From a gamma proteobacterium L18 (lineage in GTDB: Bacteria; Pseudomonadota; Gammaproteobacteria; Pseudomonadales; Pseudomonadaceae), in assembly GCA_000497835.1 (NCBI GenBank), contig KI547167.1, positions 85,122 to 148,878 of the forward strand: a stretch of 63,757 nt of DNA, read 5' to 3'. The notes under the pieces are model-generated. The model ran no database searches, had not been told where the DNA came from, and saw only the letters and a program-made list of their open reading frames with translations. Of the stretch, positions 30,725 through 40,041 are shown piece by piece (the stretch's first letter is position 1; every line of letters starts with the position of its first letter). The translations under genes were made by a program, and so were the position numbers.

Positions 30725-30955
30725 ATGCTGATTCCCCACGACCAATTGTCCCCCGAAACCCTGACCCTGCTGATCGAGGATTTCGTCACCCGGGACGGCA
30801 CTGACAACGGCGATGAAACACCGCTGCAGACCCGGGTGGAGCGGGTGCGTCATGCCTTGGCCAAAGGCCAGGCCTTTATCGTTTTCGACCCCGAGAGCCA
30901 GCAGTGCACGCTGATGCTCAAGCAAGACATTCCCAGGGAACTGTTCGACCTTTAA
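30725..30955 (+). CDS. YheU-family small protein
   Basis: Protein of 76 residues matching the YheU/UPF0270 family of gamma-proteobacteria: it starts MLIPHDQLSPETLTLLIEDF and has the conserved RDGTDNG segment. The function of the family is not established. GAGGCCGCC precedes ATG 30725. The gene converges on csrA with only three bases between the two stop codons and no terminator. Confidence 0.85.
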   Translation: MLIPHDQLSPETLTLLIEDFVTRDGTDNGDETPLQTRVERVRHALAKGQAFIVFDPESQQCTLMLKQDIPRELFDL

Positions 30956-30958
30956 CCC

Positions 30959-31171
30959 TCACGGCGACACCGCTTCGCCTTGAGGCTGCGGTGCTGCCTG
31001 GCGTGCCAACTGCGCCAGGATGCGCCGATACACCTCGGCGCGATGGATCTCGATATGCTTGGGCGCCTGAACGCCAAAGCGCACCTGACCGTTGCGCACT
31101 TCGAGAATTTTCACCCAGATTTCGTCGCCAATGGAGATGGCCTCGCCCACAGTCCGTGTCAATACCAGCAT
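30959..31171 (-). CDS. csrA: CsrA/RsmA-family translational regulator
   Basis: RNA-binding regulator of 70 residues. The core RNA-contact residues are present: Arg6 in MLVLTR, and His43-Arg44 in IEIHRAEVY. It differs from the housekeeping RsmA/RsmE sequences I remember, with WVKILEVRNGQVRFG in the middle and a longer Pro/Gln-rich tail, so it is probably a divergent extra copy (RsmI-like at most). It binds GGA-containing leaders and blocks translation. ATG 31171 is chosen because the family starts MLVLTR; the longer upstream frame is not conserved. Confidence 0.9.
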   Translation of the reverse strand: MLVLTRTVGEAISIGDEIWVKILEVRNGQVRFGVQAPKHIEIHRAEVYRRILAQLARQAAPQPQGEAVSP

Positions 31172-31273
31172 CGTCCCGCCCTCTGTCTCATGGAATGAGC
31201 CTTGAGACTGCGCCGGGTATTGACGTCGATCAACGCTTACAGGCCAAAACAGGCTTGTCCTACAGTATTTGTC

Positions 31274-31294
31274 GACATTTCCTACAGAAATGTC
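31274..31294. promoter_or_regulatory. Perfect inverted repeat in the csrA/ynfA intergenic region
   Basis: GACATTTC-CTACA-GAAATGTC is a perfect 8-bp inverted repeat with a 5-base spacer, about 105 bases upstream of csrA. TCCTACA is repeated (about 31,258 and 31,280). It could be an operator for csrA; no known factor is assigned. Confidence 0.45.
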
Positions 31295-31350
31295 TGATGA
31301 ATTGGCGTAGATCGGAACGAAGTTTGACGTAGTTGCACCGCATTGCACGC

Positions 31351-31683
31351 TTACGAACTGTGCAACTTAGGCCCCCACAGAATGATGCTGGCACCGATGA
31401 CGCACAGCAGCGCGCCCAGCCAATCGCTGCCAGTGGGGCGCACTTTTTCCACCACGGCCAACCAGGCCAGCGACGTGACGATATACAGCCCGCCGTAGGC
31501 GGCATAGGCGCGCCCGGCGTAGGCGGCCTCGACGCGGGTCAACAGCAGGGCGAAACAGGTGAGGCTGAGCAATGCCGGCGACACCCATAGGGCGCTCTTG
31601 CCCAGGCGCAGCCACATATAGAAGGCGTAGCAGCCGGCGATTTCGAACACGGCTGCGAGGAAAAACCACAGGTAATTGAGCAC
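31351..31683 (-). CDS. ynfA: YnfA-family inner-membrane protein
   Basis: Protein of 110 residues with four predicted membrane helices and the YnfA/UPF0060 marks [21 protein letters not shown] and [16 protein letters not shown]. Relatives resemble half-size drug/metabolite transporters; the substrate here is unknown. It is transcribed towards csrA, 179 bases away. A family D REP pair lies upstream. Confidence 0.9.
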   Translation of the reverse strand: MLNYLWFFLAAVFEIAGCYAFYMWLRLGKSALWVSPALLSLTCFALLLTRVEAAYAGRAYAAYGGLYIVTSLAWLAVVEKVRPTGSDWLGALLCVIGASIILWGPKLHSS

Positions 31684-31755
31684 GGGGGGTCACATGGAGT
31701 GGGGATGCAAGCTGCAATCCTCGGCCATCCGCCCTGTCCTGGCAACCACCATCCC

Positions 31756-31843
31756 GTAGCAGCGGCCGCCAGGCCGCGTCACAGACGCCGCGCATTTACC
31801 GATGCACCGCGCCGCCTGTGACGCAGCCTTCGGCAGCTGCTAC
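31756..31843. repeat. REP-type inverted pair (family D)
   Basis: GTAGCAGCGGCCGCCAGGC faces GCAGCCTTCGGCAGCTGCTAC between ynfA and the SDR gene. Confidence 0.85.
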
Positions 31844-31854
31844 AAGGGGTGGGG

Positions 31855-32670
31855 TCATCCTGTTGTATGCCGCGCCTTGGCGCGCATCTTCTCGGCCATG
31901 CTGGCCATCTCGTCGTATAGCGCCTGCGGGTTCTGCTGCTTGAGCTGCCAGGCCATGCGGCCCTGCTCGTGGGGCAGGATCATGAACTCGCCTTCAGCCA
32001 CCCGCTGGTAGATGTAGTCGGCGATGTCCGCCGCCGTGATCGGCGAGCTCTCCAACAGCTTGCCCACCTGGGCCTTCATCGCCGGCGTAGGGCCGCGGAA
32101 GGAGTCCAGCAGGTTGGTCTGGAAAAACGACGGGCACACTACGTGCACCCTCACTTCCTGCTGCCGCAGCTCGGCCAGCAGGCTTTCGGACAGCGCCAGC
32201 ACCCCGGCCTTGGCGACGTTGTAGTTGCTCATGGCCGGGCCTTGCATCAGGGCGGCCATGGAGGCGATGTTGATGATCGTGCCCTTGCTCTTCTCCAGCA
32301 ACGGCAGGAATGCCTTGCAACCCTTGACCACGCCCATCAGGTTGATCGCGATCTGCCAGTCCCAGTCCTCCAGTTGCAGCTCACTGAAGAAGCCGCCCGA
32401 AGCGACCCCGGCGTTGTTGACGATCACGTCCACGCCGCCCAGTTTCTCCTCGCAGGCCTGGGCCAGGGCGGTGAGCTGGCTGTAGTCGCGTACGTCACAG
32501 CGTTGCACGAAGCCATCGCCGCCCGCCTCGCGCACCAGTTTGAGGGTTTCCTGCAGGCCAGGCTCGTTGACGTCCGACAGCGCCAGCTGCCAGCCCTCGC
32601 GCGCCCAGCGCAAGGCAATTTCGCGGCCCAGGCCTGAGCCGGCGCCAGTGATCATCATGCGATTGTGCAT
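31855..32670 (-). CDS. Short-chain dehydrogenase/reductase
   Basis: Classical SDR of 271 residues. The cofactor motif TGAGSGLG is at residues 8-15, NNAG appears in VIVNNAGVAS, and the catalytic Ser is in INIASMAAL with Tyr and Lys in YNVAKAG. Asp at the end of the second strand (ALSDVNE) suggests NAD rather than NADP. The substrate cannot be read from the sequence. ATG 32670 is preferred; an upstream TTG would add two residues. Confidence 0.85.
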   Translation of the reverse strand: MHNRMMITGAGSGLGREIALRWAREGWQLALSDVNEPGLQETLKLVREAGGDGFVQRCDVRDYSQLTALAQACEEKLGGVDVIVNNAGVASGGFFSELQLEDWDWQIAINLMGVVKGCKAFLPLLEKSKGTIINIASMAALMQGPAMSNYNVAKAGVLALSESLLAELRQQEVRVHVVCPSFFQTNLLDSFRGPTPAMKAQVGKLLESSPITAADIADYIYQRVAEGEFMILPHEQGRMAWQLKQQNPQALYDEMASMAEKMRAKARHTTG

Positions 32671-32933
32671 AGCCAATGCCCTGTGTTCCTTGAATGGTAG
32701 GGGGCAGTCTAGTGAAGGAACGCAGTGGTCTCATGCACCATCAGGTTAGTGAATGGGCGATGCAAACACAGGCCTTGCGACGCTTTTGTGACATTCAGTA
32801 ATAAGCCGGCTTTTGCATTCGTCGAGGAAAAACGCCAACCTCCCCGCCGCTGATCGGCAGCCGGGATCGCGGCGGAACCTGCGACACCCAGCGCCTATCC
32901 TTATTCAATCACCTCCCGCTCAAGGCCACCCTC

Positions 32934-34073
32934 ATGACCACCCAGCGCGACCACCGCATCGACTTTTATCGCGGCCTGGCGTTGATCTTCATCTTCTGGG
33001 ATCACATACCGCAAAACCCGCTCGCCAACCTCACCGCGCGCAACTTCGGTTTCAGCGATGCGGCCGAGATCTTCGTGTTCCTGGCCGGTTACGCGGCCGT
33101 GCTGGCCTATGGCAAGATCGCCCTGCGCAGCGGCTACCTGATTGCCACGGTGCGTATCCTGCGCCGTGCCTGGGTGCTGTACGTGGTGCACATCTTCCTG
33201 CTGGTGCTGCTGATGGGCATCATCTTCGTGGCCAACAGCCATGTCGAAACCCGCGACATGATCCAGGAGATGAACCTCAACTATTTCATCCTCAACCCCC
33301 AGCAGGCGCTGGTGGATGAGTTGCTGTTGCGCTTCAAGCCCAACCTGATGGACCCCTTGCCGCTGTACATCGTGCTGCTGGCGGGGTTGCCCGTGGTGCT
33401 GCCGCTGTTGGTCAAGCACACCAGCCATGCCGTAGGCCTGTCGCTGGCCGTGTATGGGCTGACCCAGTGGTTTGGCTGGAACATCCCTGCCCACGGCAAT
33501 GGCCTGTGGTATTTCAACCCCTACGCCTGGCAGGCGCTGTTTGTGCTGGGTGGCGCTGCGGCGCTGCACAGCCAGGCACCGCAGGTGGCCGACCTGCGGC
33601 CGCTGCGTCGGCAACCGTTGTTCATGACCTGCGCAGTGGCGCTGGGTGTCAGCGTGATTATCGCCCTGAGCTGGAAGTGGCCGGCCGTGCACGACGCGTT
33701 CATGCCGCAATGGATCGCCGAACGCCTGTACCCCATCAGCAAGACCAACCTGGCCCCGGTGCGCCTGCTGCACTTCCTGGCGCTGGCGTACTGCGTAGGC
33801 AAGCTGGTACCCAACGGCCGCTGGGTGCAGCAGTGGCTGGTGCAGAAGGTGGCCATGATGGGCCGCTATTCGCTGGAAATTTTCTGCCTGAGCGTGGTGC
33901 TGGCACCGTTGGCCGACATGGCCAACGCCCTGGGCGACGACCGCATGCCGATGCAGATCGCCACCGCACTGGCGGGGCTGGGCCTGATGCTGGCCCTGGG
34001 GCAGTGGCTGGACCTGAACAAGCGCCTGACCAGCCCGACGCCGGTGGCGACGGGCGCGGTCAGTCGTGCTTAG
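32934..34073 (+). CDS. opgC: OpgC-family membrane acyltransferase
   Basis: Polytopic inner-membrane protein of 379 residues, with about ten hydrophobic segments and an N-terminal [18 protein letters not shown] typical of the OpgC/acyltransferase-3-like family. OpgC adds succinyl groups to osmoregulated periplasmic glucans in other bacteria. The glucan synthesis genes opgGH are not nearby. ATG 32934 follows a GGCC-rich leader with a weak ribosome site. Its stop codon overlaps the nadA stop on the other strand by three bases. Confidence 0.85.
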   Translation: MTTQRDHRIDFYRGLALIFIFWDHIPQNPLANLTARNFGFSDAAEIFVFLAGYAAVLAYGKIALRSGYLIATVRILRRAWVLYVVHIFLLVLLMGIIFVANSHVETRDMIQEMNLNYFILNPQQALVDELLLRFKPNLMDPLPLYIVLLAGLPVVLPLLVKHTSHAVGLSLAVYGLTQWFGWNIPAHGNGLWYFNPYAWQALFVLGGAAALHSQAPQVADLRPLRRQPLFMTCAVALGVSVIIALSWKWPAVHDAFMPQWIAERLYPISKTNLAPVRLLHFLALAYCVGKLVPNGRWVQQWLVQKVAMMGRYSLEIFCLSVVLAPLADMANALGDDRMPMQIATALAGLGLMLALGQWLDLNKRLTSPTPVATGAVSRA

Positions 34074-35128
34074 GCGTTGCCCGACACCTTCATGCGCGCT
34101 GCCTGGGTGAAATCCAGCATGCGCTTGAGGGGGCGGATCGCCTGGGGGATCAGCGCCGGATCGACGAAGATCTCGTTACGGCCTTCACGCAGCGCGGTGA
34201 GGGTACGCTCCAGGGTGTTCATGGCCATCCACGGGCAATGCGCACAGCTGCGGCACGCCGCGCCGTTGCCGGCGGTGGGGGCTTCGACGAAGATCTTGTC
34301 CGGGCACAACTGCTGCATCTTGTAGAAGATGCCGCGGTCGGTGGCGACAATGAACGTCTTGTTCGGCAGGCTTTGCGCGGCAGCGATCAGCTGGCTGGTG
34401 GAACCTACCGCATCGGCCAGTTCGATCACCGACTCCGGCGACTCGGGGTGCACCAGGATGGCGGCATCCGGGTACAGGGCCTTCATGTCTTCCAGTTGGC
34501 GCCACTTGAACTCTTCGTGAACGATGCACGAACCGTCCCACAGCAGCATGTCGGCGCCGGTCTTTTTCTGGATGTAGCGGCCCAGGTGCTTGTCCGGGCC
34601 CCAGATGATCGTCTCGCCGTTGTCCATCAGGCTTTCGACGATTTCCAGTGCGCAGCTTGAGGTCACTACCCAGTCGGCGCGGGCTTTCACCGCTGCCGAC
34701 GTGTTGGCGTAGACCACCACAGTACGCTCGGGGTGCTGGTCGCAGAACGCCGAGAAGTCCTCCACCGGGCAACCCAGGTCAAGCGAGCAGGTGGCGTCGA
34801 GCGTGGGCATCAGCACGCGCTTTTCCGGGGTGAGGATTTTCGCCGTCTCGCCCATGAAGCGCACGCCGGCCACCACCACGGTCTTGGCCGGGTGGTTCTT
34901 GCCGAAGCGGGCCATTTCCAGGGAGTCGGACACGCAACCGCCGGTTTCCTCGGCCAGGGCCTGGATGACCGGGTCGCAATAGAAGTGGGCCACCAGTACC
35001 GCGTCCTGAGCCTTGAGCTCGGCGGCGATGGCAGCGCGGTAGTCGGCTTCCTGCTCGGGCGTCAGCGGCTTGGGCTGCTTGGCATCGAGGTGGGCCTGGA
35101 CCAGAAGGCGTTCGGAAATCTGCGTCAT
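34070..35128 (-). CDS. nadA: Quinolinate synthase NadA
   Basis: [4Fe-4S] enzyme of 352 residues that condenses iminoaspartate with dihydroxyacetone phosphate to quinolinate in NAD synthesis. Typical segments are [13 protein letters not shown], and the C-terminal cluster region around [13 protein letters not shown]. The length is normal. ATG 35128 gives the family's usual start; longer frames upstream run through non-coding DNA. It is convergent with opgC and probably has its own promoter in the 500-base gap upstream. Confidence 0.96.
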   Translation of the reverse strand: MTQISERLLVQAHLDAKQPKPLTPEQEADYRAAIAAELKAQDAVLVAHFYCDPVIQALAEETGGCVSDSLEMARFGKNHPAKTVVVAGVRFMGETAKILTPEKRVLMPTLDATCSLDLGCPVEDFSAFCDQHPERTVVVYANTSAAVKARADWVVTSSCALEIVESLMDNGETIIWGPDKHLGRYIQKKTGADMLLWDGSCIVHEEFKWRQLEDMKALYPDAAILVHPESPESVIELADAVGSTSQLIAAAQSLPNKTFIVATDRGIFYKMQQLCPDKIFVEAPTAGNGAACRSCAHCPWMAMNTLERTLTALREGRNEIFVDPALIPQAIRPLKRMLDFTQAARMKVSGNA

Positions 35129-35635
35129 GTTGGCAAGACCTGCAGGCGCTTGTGCGCGAAAGTCGAGTATACCACCCCAGCTTACGCGAGCCCGGGCGTT
35201 GTTTCCCAGGTGATACAAGCCCCCGGGGCCGGGGAAGGCTACAGCCAATCGGATGATTTCCAAAGATTTTTTTGATGTGCGGGGATCAGCACTGTGGGAG
35301 CAAAGCTTGCTCGCGATGGGGCCTGCACTGACGCCATCGCGAGCAAGCTTTGCTCCCACAGTGGCTGCCCCCACCAATAGCGTTGCTATCAGAGGCCTTG
35401 CACGAACGAAAGCTGTCATTCGGCGCCTTTCATCCGCCGCCCATAGCCAAGTGAATGGCACTAGGCTAGCCTGCGTTGTATCAAGGTTTCTCAGTTGTGC
35501 GTCCAGCACGACACATTACCCCGCGCACCGCCTCCGGTTGCCGTGGCGGTAGCATTGCCCTCCCCTTCGCAAAACCTCCTCCGGCTGCTTCAGGCACGCC
35601 CGGACGAATCGCCGTTTTCGTCAGAGATCACCACC
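35129..35635 (+). other. Intergenic region between nadA and the glycosylation operon
   Basis: It holds the nadA leader, a family C REP pair at 35,292-35,361, and about 270 bases of lower GC leading to the glycosyltransferase gene. I see no gene and no clear sigma-70 box pair. The operon promoter is probably in 35,400-35,600. Confidence 0.6.
35292..35361. repeat. REP-type inverted pair (family C)
   Basis: CTGTGGGAGCAAAGCTTGCTC faces GAGCAAGCTTTGCTCCCACAG; same family as 23,929-24,004. Confidence 0.85.
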
Positions 35636-36652
35636 ATGGCCCATGCCCCGAGCTTCCTGTCGGTCGTGTTCGTCGTCCGCAATCACGCCGATGCCCTTGA
35701 AACCCTGCTGGCCGACGCCACCCAGGTGGTCAGCACCATGGTGCGCGACTATGAACTGATCGTGGTCGACAACGCCTCCACCGACGCCAGCATCGCCGTG
35801 CTCAAGCGCCTGACAGGCGAGACCGGCATTGCCAACCTGCAGGTCTACGCCCTGACCAAGGAAGTGGATATCGACACCGCGTCCTGGGTGGGCCTGGAGA
35901 GCGCCCTGGGCGACCACGTGGCCGTGATCGACCCCATGACCGACGATGTCCGCTACCTGCCCAACCTGCTGGAGCAGGCCCGGCTGGGTGCCGACGTGGT
36001 GTTTGTATGCAACGAACAACGCCCACGCCAAAGCCTGGTGTATCGCCTGGCCTTCCGGGTGTTCCACTGGTGCTACCACCGCTTCAACGGCATCAACCTG
36101 GCCAAGGAGGCGCCGCCTTACCGGCTGATGTCCAAAGAGGTGATCAACTTTATTTTGCAGCACCCCAAACCCGTCATTACCTACCGCCATCTGCCGGCCA
36201 CCGGCGGCTTTGCCCGCGCCAACCTGCGCTACAGCGAGCCGCCCAAGCCACAACCGCGCAAGCGCCTGCGTGACAACATCGACCGCGGGGTGGGCCTGCT
36301 GCTGTCCACCACCCGCGCGCCGATGCGGCTGGTAACGGCACTGTCGCTGTTCGGCGCGGTGATGAACCTGCTGTATTGCGTGTATGTGGTGGCGATCGGC
36401 TTCTTCAAGGCCAACGTCGCCCCAGGCTGGATCAGCCTGTCATTGCAGCAGTCAGGGATGTTCTTCCTGATTTCGCTGGTGCTGATGGTATTGGGCGAAT
36501 ACCTGATGAACATGGCCAGCGCCACCCAGCAAGGCCCCCACTGGCACGTGGCGCAAGAGTTCACCAGCGCGCGCATGACCCGCCGCGAGCGGCTCAATAT
36601 CGAGGAACCACCCCTCGACACGCCTGTGGTGGTCAATGGACGATTCTCGTGA
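35636..36652 (+). CDS. GT2-family glycosyltransferase with C-terminal membrane anchor
   Basis: Glycosyltransferase of 338 residues. The GT-A fold begins with SVVFVVRNHADALE and has VVDNASTDAS for nucleotide-sugar binding. The metal site region reads VIDPMTDD, where DxD would be expected. Two membrane helices (about 225-250 and 265-290) follow the catalytic part, as in GtrB/DPM1-like enzymes that load a sugar on a polyprenyl phosphate. ATG 35636 starts at the conserved domain but has only a weak ribosome site. It is the first gene of a seven-gene operon; its stop overlaps the next ATG by one base. Confidence 0.83.
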   Translation: MAHAPSFLSVVFVVRNHADALETLLADATQVVSTMVRDYELIVVDNASTDASIAVLKRLTGETGIANLQVYALTKEVDIDTASWVGLESALGDHVAVIDPMTDDVRYLPNLLEQARLGADVVFVCNEQRPRQSLVYRLAFRVFHWCYHRFNGINLAKEAPPYRLMSKEVINFILQHPKPVITYRHLPATGGFARANLRYSEPPKPQPRKRLRDNIDRGVGLLLSTTRAPMRLVTALSLFGAVMNLLYCVYVVAIGFFKANVAPGWISLSLQQSGMFFLISLVLMVLGEYLMNMASATQQGPHWHVAQEFTSARMTRRERLNIEEPPLDTPVVVNGRFS

Positions 36653-37773
36653 TGGCCACTTTTCCAGAACGCTACGACGCGCTGGTCATCGGCGGCGGCT
36701 TCTATGGCTCGGCGATCGCCGTGTATCTGGCCGCCCAACGTGGCTTCAAGCGCATTTTGCTGGTGGAGCGCGAACCGGCGCTGATGCTGCGCGCCTCCTA
36801 TAACAACCAGGCACGGGTGCACAACGGCTACCACTACCCGCGCAGCTACACCACCGCTTACCGCAGCCGGGTCAACCTGCCGCGTTTCGTGCGCGACTGG
36901 CCCGGCGCCGTACGCCAGGATTTCACCAAGCTGTACGCCATCGCCCGGCACAACTCCAAGGTCACGGCGCGGCAGTTCGAACGCTTCTGCCGCGACATCG
37001 GCGCCCCGGTACAGCCAGCGCCCGCGCACCTGAGCGCACTGTTCGAGCAACGCCTGATCGAGCAGGTATTTGCCGTGCAGGAGTACGCCTTCGACAGCCG
37101 GCGCCTGGCTGAGTGGGCGCTACGCGAACTGGATCATTTTGCCGTGCAGGTGCACTACCGCACCCGCGCCACCGCCATCGAGCGCGCCGAGGGCGGCCTG
37201 CGCGTGCACCTGGCGCGGGATTCGGGCGGATCGGACAGTGTCGCCTGCCGCTACGTATTCAATTGCAGCTACAGCGGCACCAATCAGCTGGGCGGTGACT
37301 TCCCCGGCGTCAGCATCGCGCTCAAGCAGGAAATCACCGAAATGGCGCTGATGGCCATGCCGCCGGCCCTGGAGCGGCTGGGCATCACCGTAATGGACGG
37401 GCCGTTCTTCTCCATGATGCCCTTCCCCAGCCGTGGCCTGCACACCCTGTCCCATGTGCGTTTCACCCCGCATCTGCATTGGCAGGACGAACGCGGCACA
37501 GACCCCTACCGCAGGTTGCAGGAGTACCAGCAACCCAGCCGCATGGACCGCATGGTGCGCGACGTGGGGCGGTACATCCCGGCCGTCCTGGAGGCGCGCC
37601 ACGTGGACTCGCTGTACGAAGTGAAGACCGTACTGCAAAGCACCGAGGACAACGACGGCCGCCCCATCCTGTTCGAACGCCACGCGACGCTGCCCGGCTG
37701 CTACTCGGTACTGGGCGGCAAGATCGACAACATCTACGACGTGCTGGAGAAACTCGACGATGAAGTACTTTGA
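36652..37773 (+). CDS. FAD-dependent oxidoreductase (DAO fold)
   Basis: Protein of 373 residues with an N-terminal dinucleotide fold, VIGGGFYGSAIA (about residues 11-22), and a DAO-type second domain. A conserved-looking NQARVHNGYHYPRS follows the fold and is probably near the flavin. No membrane segment is seen. It lies between two glycosyltransferase-type genes and overlaps the next by 14 bases, so it most likely oxidises a sugar or sugar-linked intermediate in the same pathway. The substrate is unknown. Confidence 0.8.
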   Translation: MATFPERYDALVIGGGFYGSAIAVYLAAQRGFKRILLVEREPALMLRASYNNQARVHNGYHYPRSYTTAYRSRVNLPRFVRDWPGAVRQDFTKLYAIARHNSKVTARQFERFCRDIGAPVQPAPAHLSALFEQRLIEQVFAVQEYAFDSRRLAEWALRELDHFAVQVHYRTRATAIERAEGGLRVHLARDSGGSDSVACRYVFNCSYSGTNQLGGDFPGVSIALKQEITEMALMAMPPALERLGITVMDGPFFSMMPFPSRGLHTLSHVRFTPHLHWQDERGTDPYRRLQEYQQPSRMDRMVRDVGRYIPAVLEARHVDSLYEVKTVLQSTEDNDGRPILFERHATLPGCYSVLGGKIDNIYDVLEKLDDEVL

Positions 37774-39241
37774 CCTCTCCAAACTCTGCACGCTGCTGGC
37801 CCTGGCCGTGCTGGCCAGTATCTTCCTGACCCTGTCCGCGCGCTCGGTGTGGCTGGACGAGGCGATGCTGCTCAAGAACATCATCGAGATCAGCAACCCC
37901 GCCGACTTCGCCGCCCCGCTGCCCTACTACGACCAGGCGGAGCCGGTGCTGGCGTCGGTGTTCTTCAAGGCGGTGATGTCGGTGTTCCACTATGACATCC
38001 GCGCCCTGCGCCTGTCGGTACTGGGCTTGTCGCTGTTGATGGTCGCGCCCATTGCCCTGCTGTTCCGCCAGCAACGCTGGGGGCTGTTCGTGTTCCTGGT
38101 GGCGCTGATCGGCAACTCGTTTTCCACCGGTTTTCACTTCACCGAGCTCAAGTTCTACTTTCTGGAAATGAGCGGCAGTTTCCTGGCCATGCTCGCCATC
38201 CGCGAGGCCGAAGAGCACCAGGACATTTACTGGACATTGCTGGTGGCTGCGCTGGTCAGCCTGCTGGGGTTCTCGACCTTGCTGATCGCCGGGGGCCTGC
38301 TGGGCTATGCCTGCGTATGGTACGTGACCCGCGACGACGGCACCCAGCGTGGCTACAAACTCAGCGGTTTCGTGCTGGCCAGCGCCTGCGTGGTGCTGTC
38401 GTACGTGTACATGAAATACCTGACCATGTACCAGATCGGCAACTACAGCACCTATGCGGCCGCCACTCACCTGGACGCTTTGAAAAGCGTGCTCAATGCG
38501 CTGCTGGGGGCCTATGGCAAAGCGCTGATGATTGTGTCGGTGATCGCCAGCGTGACCCTGCTGTTCGTGGGCAAGCGCGGCTACCTGTACAACCTGAATC
38601 TGTTCTTTTGCGCCCTGGTAGGTGTGGTCATCGTCGGCAAGGTCGTCGGTTTCTACCCTGCCACCTACCCGCGCCACGTGCTGTGGCTGGTGCCGATGAG
38701 CCTGGTGATCTCAACCTTCGCCATCTTGTTGTTCGTGCGCAGTCCGCGCCTGCCCCTCAAGGCGCTGGGGTGGGTCATGCTGCTGTTGCTGGGCTTGCAG
38801 GCGGGCAAGGCCTGCTACAACAACCTGGGCGGCGAGACCTATCAGTACACCGACAACAACCAGCTTTTCCAGTACCTGTCGCAGATGCCGGCCAGCGATA
38901 TCCTGGTGCACCCCAACGCCCAGCCGTCCCTGGAATACTACCAACTGCTGGACCCCGGCCTGAATAAACATCACTTCTTCGGCGACAGCGATGAGACCAC
39001 CCACCGGCGTGACCCCACGCTGGAGATGACCACCCTGAGCAACGACATCGATCGCCTGCTGGCCGAGCGGCCCAGCAATTCGGTGTACTTCCTGACCTCG
39101 CACCTGGACCTGCAACCCGGCGAAACCGGGGTGGGCAACCTGATGCAGCGCGAGCTGGACCAATATCACTGCATCTACACATCGGTGCTCAGCGTTACCG
39201 ACGCCGAGTTGCTGCACCTCAACTGCCGAGATGCCCTATGA
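37760..39241 (+). CDS. Polytopic membrane protein, GT-C/GtrC-like glycosyltransferase candidate
   Basis: Protein of 493 residues with about ten membrane helices in residues 8-350 and a soluble C-terminal domain of about 130 residues. SARSVWLDEAMLLKNI, just after the first helix, places an Asp-Glu pair in the first periplasmic loop, the position of the catalytic acid in GT-C transferases such as ArnT and PMT. The soluble tail with HPNAQPSLEYYQ would lie in the periplasm. This suggests that it moves a sugar from a lipid carrier to a final acceptor outside the cytoplasm. It overlaps both neighbours. Confidence 0.72.
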   Translation: MKYFDLSKLCTLLALAVLASIFLTLSARSVWLDEAMLLKNIIEISNPADFAAPLPYYDQAEPVLASVFFKAVMSVFHYDIRALRLSVLGLSLLMVAPIALLFRQQRWGLFVFLVALIGNSFSTGFHFTELKFYFLEMSGSFLAMLAIREAEEHQDIYWTLLVAALVSLLGFSTLLIAGGLLGYACVWYVTRDDGTQRGYKLSGFVLASACVVLSYVYMKYLTMYQIGNYSTYAAATHLDALKSVLNALLGAYGKALMIVSVIASVTLLFVGKRGYLYNLNLFFCALVGVVIVGKVVGFYPATYPRHVLWLVPMSLVISTFAILLFVRSPRLPLKALGWVMLLLLGLQAGKACYNNLGGETYQYTDNNQLFQYLSQMPASDILVHPNAQPSLEYYQLLDPGLNKHHFFGDSDETTHRRDPTLEMTTLSNDIDRLLAERPSNSVYFLTSHLDLQPGETGVGNLMQRELDQYHCIYTSVLSVTDAELLHLNCRDAL

Positions 39242-40041
39242 ACAAGACCCGCGACGGACTGATCGGCTACAGCGGCTTCGTTGGCTCGACCCTGCTGCGC
39301 CAGACCCGCTTCGATGCCCGCTACCGCTCCACCACCATTGCCGACATCGACCACGAGCAGTTCGATACCCTGGTATGCGCCGGGGCGCCGGCGCAGAAAT
39401 GGCTGGCCAACCGCGAACCGGCTGCCGACCAGCGCGCCATCGACACCCTGATCGGCCACCTGGCCACCGTGCGCTGCAAGGTCTTTGTACTGATCAGCAC
39501 GGTGGACGTGTTCGCCCATCCGGTGGGCGTGGACGAGTACAGCCCGGTGCAGGAAGGCGACCTGCAGCCTTATGGACTGCACCGTCGTTACCTGGAAAAG
39601 TTTGTGGCCAGCCACTTCCCCCGCCACCTGATCGTGCGCCTGCCAGGGCTGGTAGGCCCGGGGTTGCGCAAGAATGTGGTGTACGACCTGCTCAACGACA
39701 ACAACCTGGGCGCCATCGACAGCCGCGGGGTGTTCCAGTTCTACCCCATGGTCAACCTGTGGTACGACATTCAGATCGCCCTTCAGGCGGGCCTTTCGCT
39801 GGTGCATCTTGGCGCCGAGCCCATCAGTGTGGCGCGCCTGGCCCAGCAGGGTTTCGGTCGGCCATTGGAGCAGCACTTGGCGCAACCGCCCGCCATCTAC
39901 GACATGCGCACCCGCTTCGCCAACCTCTACGGCGCTGCCGGACACTACCCTTACAGTGTGCGCGACACGCTGATGGCGGTGCGCACCTATGCCCAATCGG
40001 AGGCGCCACACGCGGCGGTACCACGGGAGGCCAGCGCATGA
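39238..40041 (+). CDS. NAD-dependent epimerase/dehydratase-like protein (atypical SDR)
   Basis: Protein of 267 residues with a Rossmann start LIGYSGFVGS (Gly10, Gly13, Gly16) and an extended-SDR layout: STVDVF holds the likely Thr, and YGLHRRYLE takes the place of the catalytic YxxxK. In this segment Arg stands where Lys is expected, so classical catalysis may be altered. Relatives modify nucleotide sugars. The start overlaps the previous stop (ATGA), and the end overlaps the next start (ATGA), so the gene is tightly coupled to the glycosylation operon. Confidence 0.75.
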   Translation: MNKTRDGLIGYSGFVGSTLLRQTRFDARYRSTTIADIDHEQFDTLVCAGAPAQKWLANREPAADQRAIDTLIGHLATVRCKVFVLISTVDVFAHPVGVDEYSPVQEGDLQPYGLHRRYLEKFVASHFPRHLIVRLPGLVGPGLRKNVVYDLLNDNNLGAIDSRGVFQFYPMVNLWYDIQIALQAGLSLVHLGAEPISVARLAQQGFGRPLEQHLAQPPAIYDMRTRFANLYGAAGHYPYSVRDTLMAVRTYAQSEAPHAAVPREASA

